From assembly GCA_029881175.1 (NCBI GenBank), contig JAOUNC010000148.1, positions 1 to 7,027 on the forward strand: a DNA stretch of 7,027 nucleotides. The letters are read 5' to 3'. Source of the stretch: Nitrospirota bacterium (GTDB lineage Bacteria; Nitrospirota; Nitrospiria; Nitrospirales; UBA8639). The position numbers were made by a program, and so were the translations under genes. Positions 5,461 to 7,027 of the stretch are shown here, piece after piece (position 1 is the first letter of the stretch; each line of letters starts with the position of its first letter). The notes under the pieces were generated by a model, which saw nothing but the letters and a program-made list of their open reading frames with translations, was not told the DNA's origin and did not search any database.

Positions 5461-6270
5461 ATGCCTGAAACATTGTCCTTTCTGACAATGGGCCTATATT
5501 TTGGAGGGACGGTGCTTTTTCTGGCATTTCTCCTCTATCGCTCTGAAGCTCTGTCACGAGTGTCGGTTTTTGTCGCTGGTGCAGGTTTTCTGGTTCACAC
5601 CGCCGCTCTGGGTATGGCCATTGTCTCGACAGGACACCTCCCGATCATGACTTTTCGGGATGCGATGTCATTTTTTGCCTGGGGCTTAGTTCTGGTTTTT
5701 TTAGTTGTGGCAATGAAGCGGGGGCTGCAGGTCTTAGGGACATTTATTTTGCCGCTGGCCTTTCTTTCGTTGGTGTCGGCCACGCTGGCTCCTGCAGAGT
5801 CCGATGCTATTGCTCCGGTTCTTCAAACGGTGTGGGTACATGTGACCCTGAGCATCTTAGGGACGATAGGATTCGCGGTCGCCTTTGTTGCGGGTTTAAT
5901 GTATCTCATGCAGGAACATTTGTTGAAATCCAAGCAATTTAATGTCTTAAATTTTAAACTCCCGCCGTTGGATTTTTTGGATGTCCTCAATCAACGATCC
6001 ATCCTCTTTGGTTTTCCTCTCTTAACGTTGGGAATTCTAACCGGGGCAGTGTCCGCGCAGTTAACCCTTGGGACGTATCTGAGCTGGAATCCTGAGCAGG
6101 TGTGGGCGCTGATTACGTGGGTGTTTTATTTTGTTGTGCTCATGGGACGAGTGACCGTGGGTTGGCGTGCCAAGCGAGCGGCTTATCTGACGATCGTGGG
6201 GTTTGCCGGAGTGATCCTGACCTTTATTGGCATTCTCTTGAAAAGCCCTCAGACGATTGCCCCTTTATGA
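5461..6270 (+). CDS. ccsA: CcsA/HemX-family cytochrome c biogenesis membrane protein
   Basis: A 269-residue polytopic inner-membrane protein, with about eight hydrophobic segments (near 6-25, 33-54, 68-84, 90-110, 123-150, 180-200, 213-229 and 240-260). The late motif SWNPEQVWALITW (208-220) matches the tryptophan-rich SWDPKExWALxTW region of CcsA-type proteins, which handle heme for cytochrome c maturation. The segment WVHVTLSILGTIGFAVAF (125-142) carries a His (H127) typical of the family's heme ligands; H46 and H59 are other candidates. After GRVTVGWRAKRAAYL the protein ends at APL, without the final His found near the C-terminus of many CcsA proteins. That and the hemA neighbour fit the smaller HemX branch, whose role is less clear (in Bacillus HemX affects glutamyl-tRNA reductase level). 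The stop overlaps the hemA start as ATGA. Confidence 0.88.
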   Translation: MPETLSFLTMGLYFGGTVLFLAFLLYRSEALSRVSVFVAGAGFLVHTAALGMAIVSTGHLPIMTFRDAMSFFAWGLVLVFLVVAMKRGLQVLGTFILPLAFLSLVSATLAPAESDAIAPVLQTVWVHVTLSILGTIGFAVAFVAGLMYLMQEHLLKSKQFNVLNFKLPPLDFLDVLNQRSILFGFPLLTLGILTGAVSAQLTLGTYLSWNPEQVWALITWVFYFVVLMGRVTVGWRAKRAAYLTIVGFAGVILTFIGILLKSPQTIAPL

Positions 6271-7027
6271 ATATCATTGTGTTAGGACTCAATCACCGAA
6301 CAGCTCCGGTGGAGCTTCGAGAATTATTGGCAATCCCTGATAGCCGAATGGGCGAAGCCTTGGCTCGGCTCCGGGCCTATCCTGGTATTCAGGAAGCCAT
6401 GTATCTGGGGACGTGTAACCGGGTTGAAGTGTATGCTGTGGTCGAGAAGAGCGAATGGGGGTTTCGAGAACTCGAAGATTTTCTCGTGGCCACCCACTTC
6501 TCTCTCTCCTCTGAAGATTTGCTACCGCATTTGTACCGCTATAGTGATGAAGAAGCCATTGCCCATCTCTTTAGAGTGTCGGCCAGCCTGGATTCCATGG
6601 TCGTGGGTGAGCCACAAATTCTTGGGCAAGTGAAGGAAGCCTATGAGTTAGCGTTAACCCATCGTTCTTCCGGAGTCATTCTTAATAAAGTTGTCAAAAA
6701 AGCTATTTCAGTCGGGAAAAATGTCCGAACCAATACTCGAATTGGAGAATATGCGGTCTCCGTCAGTTACGCGGCGGTCGAATTGGCCAAAAAAGTCTTT
6801 TCTAATCTTAAGGAACGGGTGGTGTTGTTAGTTGGAGCCGGAGAAATGGGGAAATTGGCGGCTCAACATTTAGTGAACCATGGCGTGAAAGAGGTGTTAA
6901 TCACCACACGCAATCAACATCGTGCCTTAACGCTTGCTGAGCGGTTTCAAGGGCGTGCGGTTCCCTATGATCAACTCCGTCATACGTTGGCAAAGGCTGA
7001 TATTGTTATTTATGCAACCGGGGCTCC
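6267..7027 (+). CDS. hemA: Glutamyl-tRNA reductase HemA (3' end beyond window)
   Basis: HemA reduces glutamyl-tRNA(Glu) with NADPH to glutamate-1-semialdehyde, the first committed step of C5-pathway tetrapyrrole (heme, siroheme) synthesis. The first 253 residues are present, out of about 420 in the family. Visible are the N-terminal GLNHRTAPVELRE (7-19), catalytic Cys50 in YLGTCNRVEVY (46-56), HLFRVSASLDSMVVGEPQILGQ in two parts at 100-121, RTNTRIG (154-160), SVSYAAVELAKK (165-176), and the NADPH-binding VGAGEMGKLAAQHL (189-202). The C-terminal dimerisation domain is outside the window. The ATG sits in an ATGA overlap with the ccsA-like stop and has no Shine-Dalgarno of its own, so translation is probably coupled. 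The frame is uninterrupted to the edge. Confidence 0.97.
   Translation, partial: MNIIVLGLNHRTAPVELRELLAIPDSRMGEALARLRAYPGIQEAMYLGTCNRVEVYAVVEKSEWGFRELEDFLVATHFSLSSEDLLPHLYRYSDEEAIAHLFRVSASLDSMVVGEPQILGQVKEAYELALTHRSSGVILNKVVKKAISVGKNVRTNTRIGEYAVSVSYAAVELAKKVFSNLKERVVLLVGAGEMGKLAAQHLVNHGVKEVLITTRNQHRALTLAERFQGRAVPYDQLRHTLAKADIVIYATGA

Noticed and set aside
6424..6633. Plus-strand 69-codon open frame within hemA
   Set aside because: It is an alternative frame inside the well-conserved hemA coding sequence.

Overview
The window looks like ordinary chromosome from a Gram-negative-type bacterium of moderate GC content. My best guess is a member of the Nitrospirota, perhaps a lower-GC Nitrospira relative. 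That guess rests on the style of the proteins (a TusA-like protein beginning CPYNFVKTKLKL, and a CcsA/HemX-type protein fused by ATGA overlap to hemA). It is inference from memory, not a database result.

Layout. Positions 1-366 hold no convincing gene. Frame +1 is protein-like but interrupted by stops, so it may be the tail of an upstream gene plus a decayed remnant. rpmB (ribosomal protein bL28, four-cysteine zinc form) lies on the minus strand at 367-558. It diverges across a 225-bp intergenic region from recG (784-3000, plus), the branch-migrating helicase. recG carries an unexpected insertion of about 30-37 residues, encoded by DNA rich in inverted repeats. A tRNA-Leu(CAA) gene with encoded CCA follows at 3151-3237 and has a plausible sigma70-type promoter. 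A well-formed promoter (TTGACA, 17-bp spacer, TATAGT) whose -10 box sits inside a perfect 18-bp palindrome then drives a gene for an unrecognised secreted protein (3445-4200). That gene is closed by a very strong intrinsic terminator (4228-4265).

A small TusA-family sulfur-carrier gene (4318-4542, plus) converges on rsmI (minus), and their 3' ends overlap by 23 bp. On the other side of a divergent intergenic region, a clear promoter (TTGACC, 17-bp spacer, TATACT) drives a ccsA/hemX-like membrane-protein gene (5461-6270). It is translationally coupled through ATGA to hemA (6267 onward, cut by the window end).

Function. Most genes are housekeeping: translation (bL28, tRNA-Leu, RsmI), DNA repair (RecG), sulfur transfer (TusA-like) and tetrapyrrole/heme supply (CcsA/HemX with HemA). 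I do not see a clearly new multi-gene system. The best leads are the palindrome-rich in-frame insertion in recG, the palindromic candidate operator over the -10 box of the secreted-protein gene, and the secreted protein itself with its single CxxC motif.
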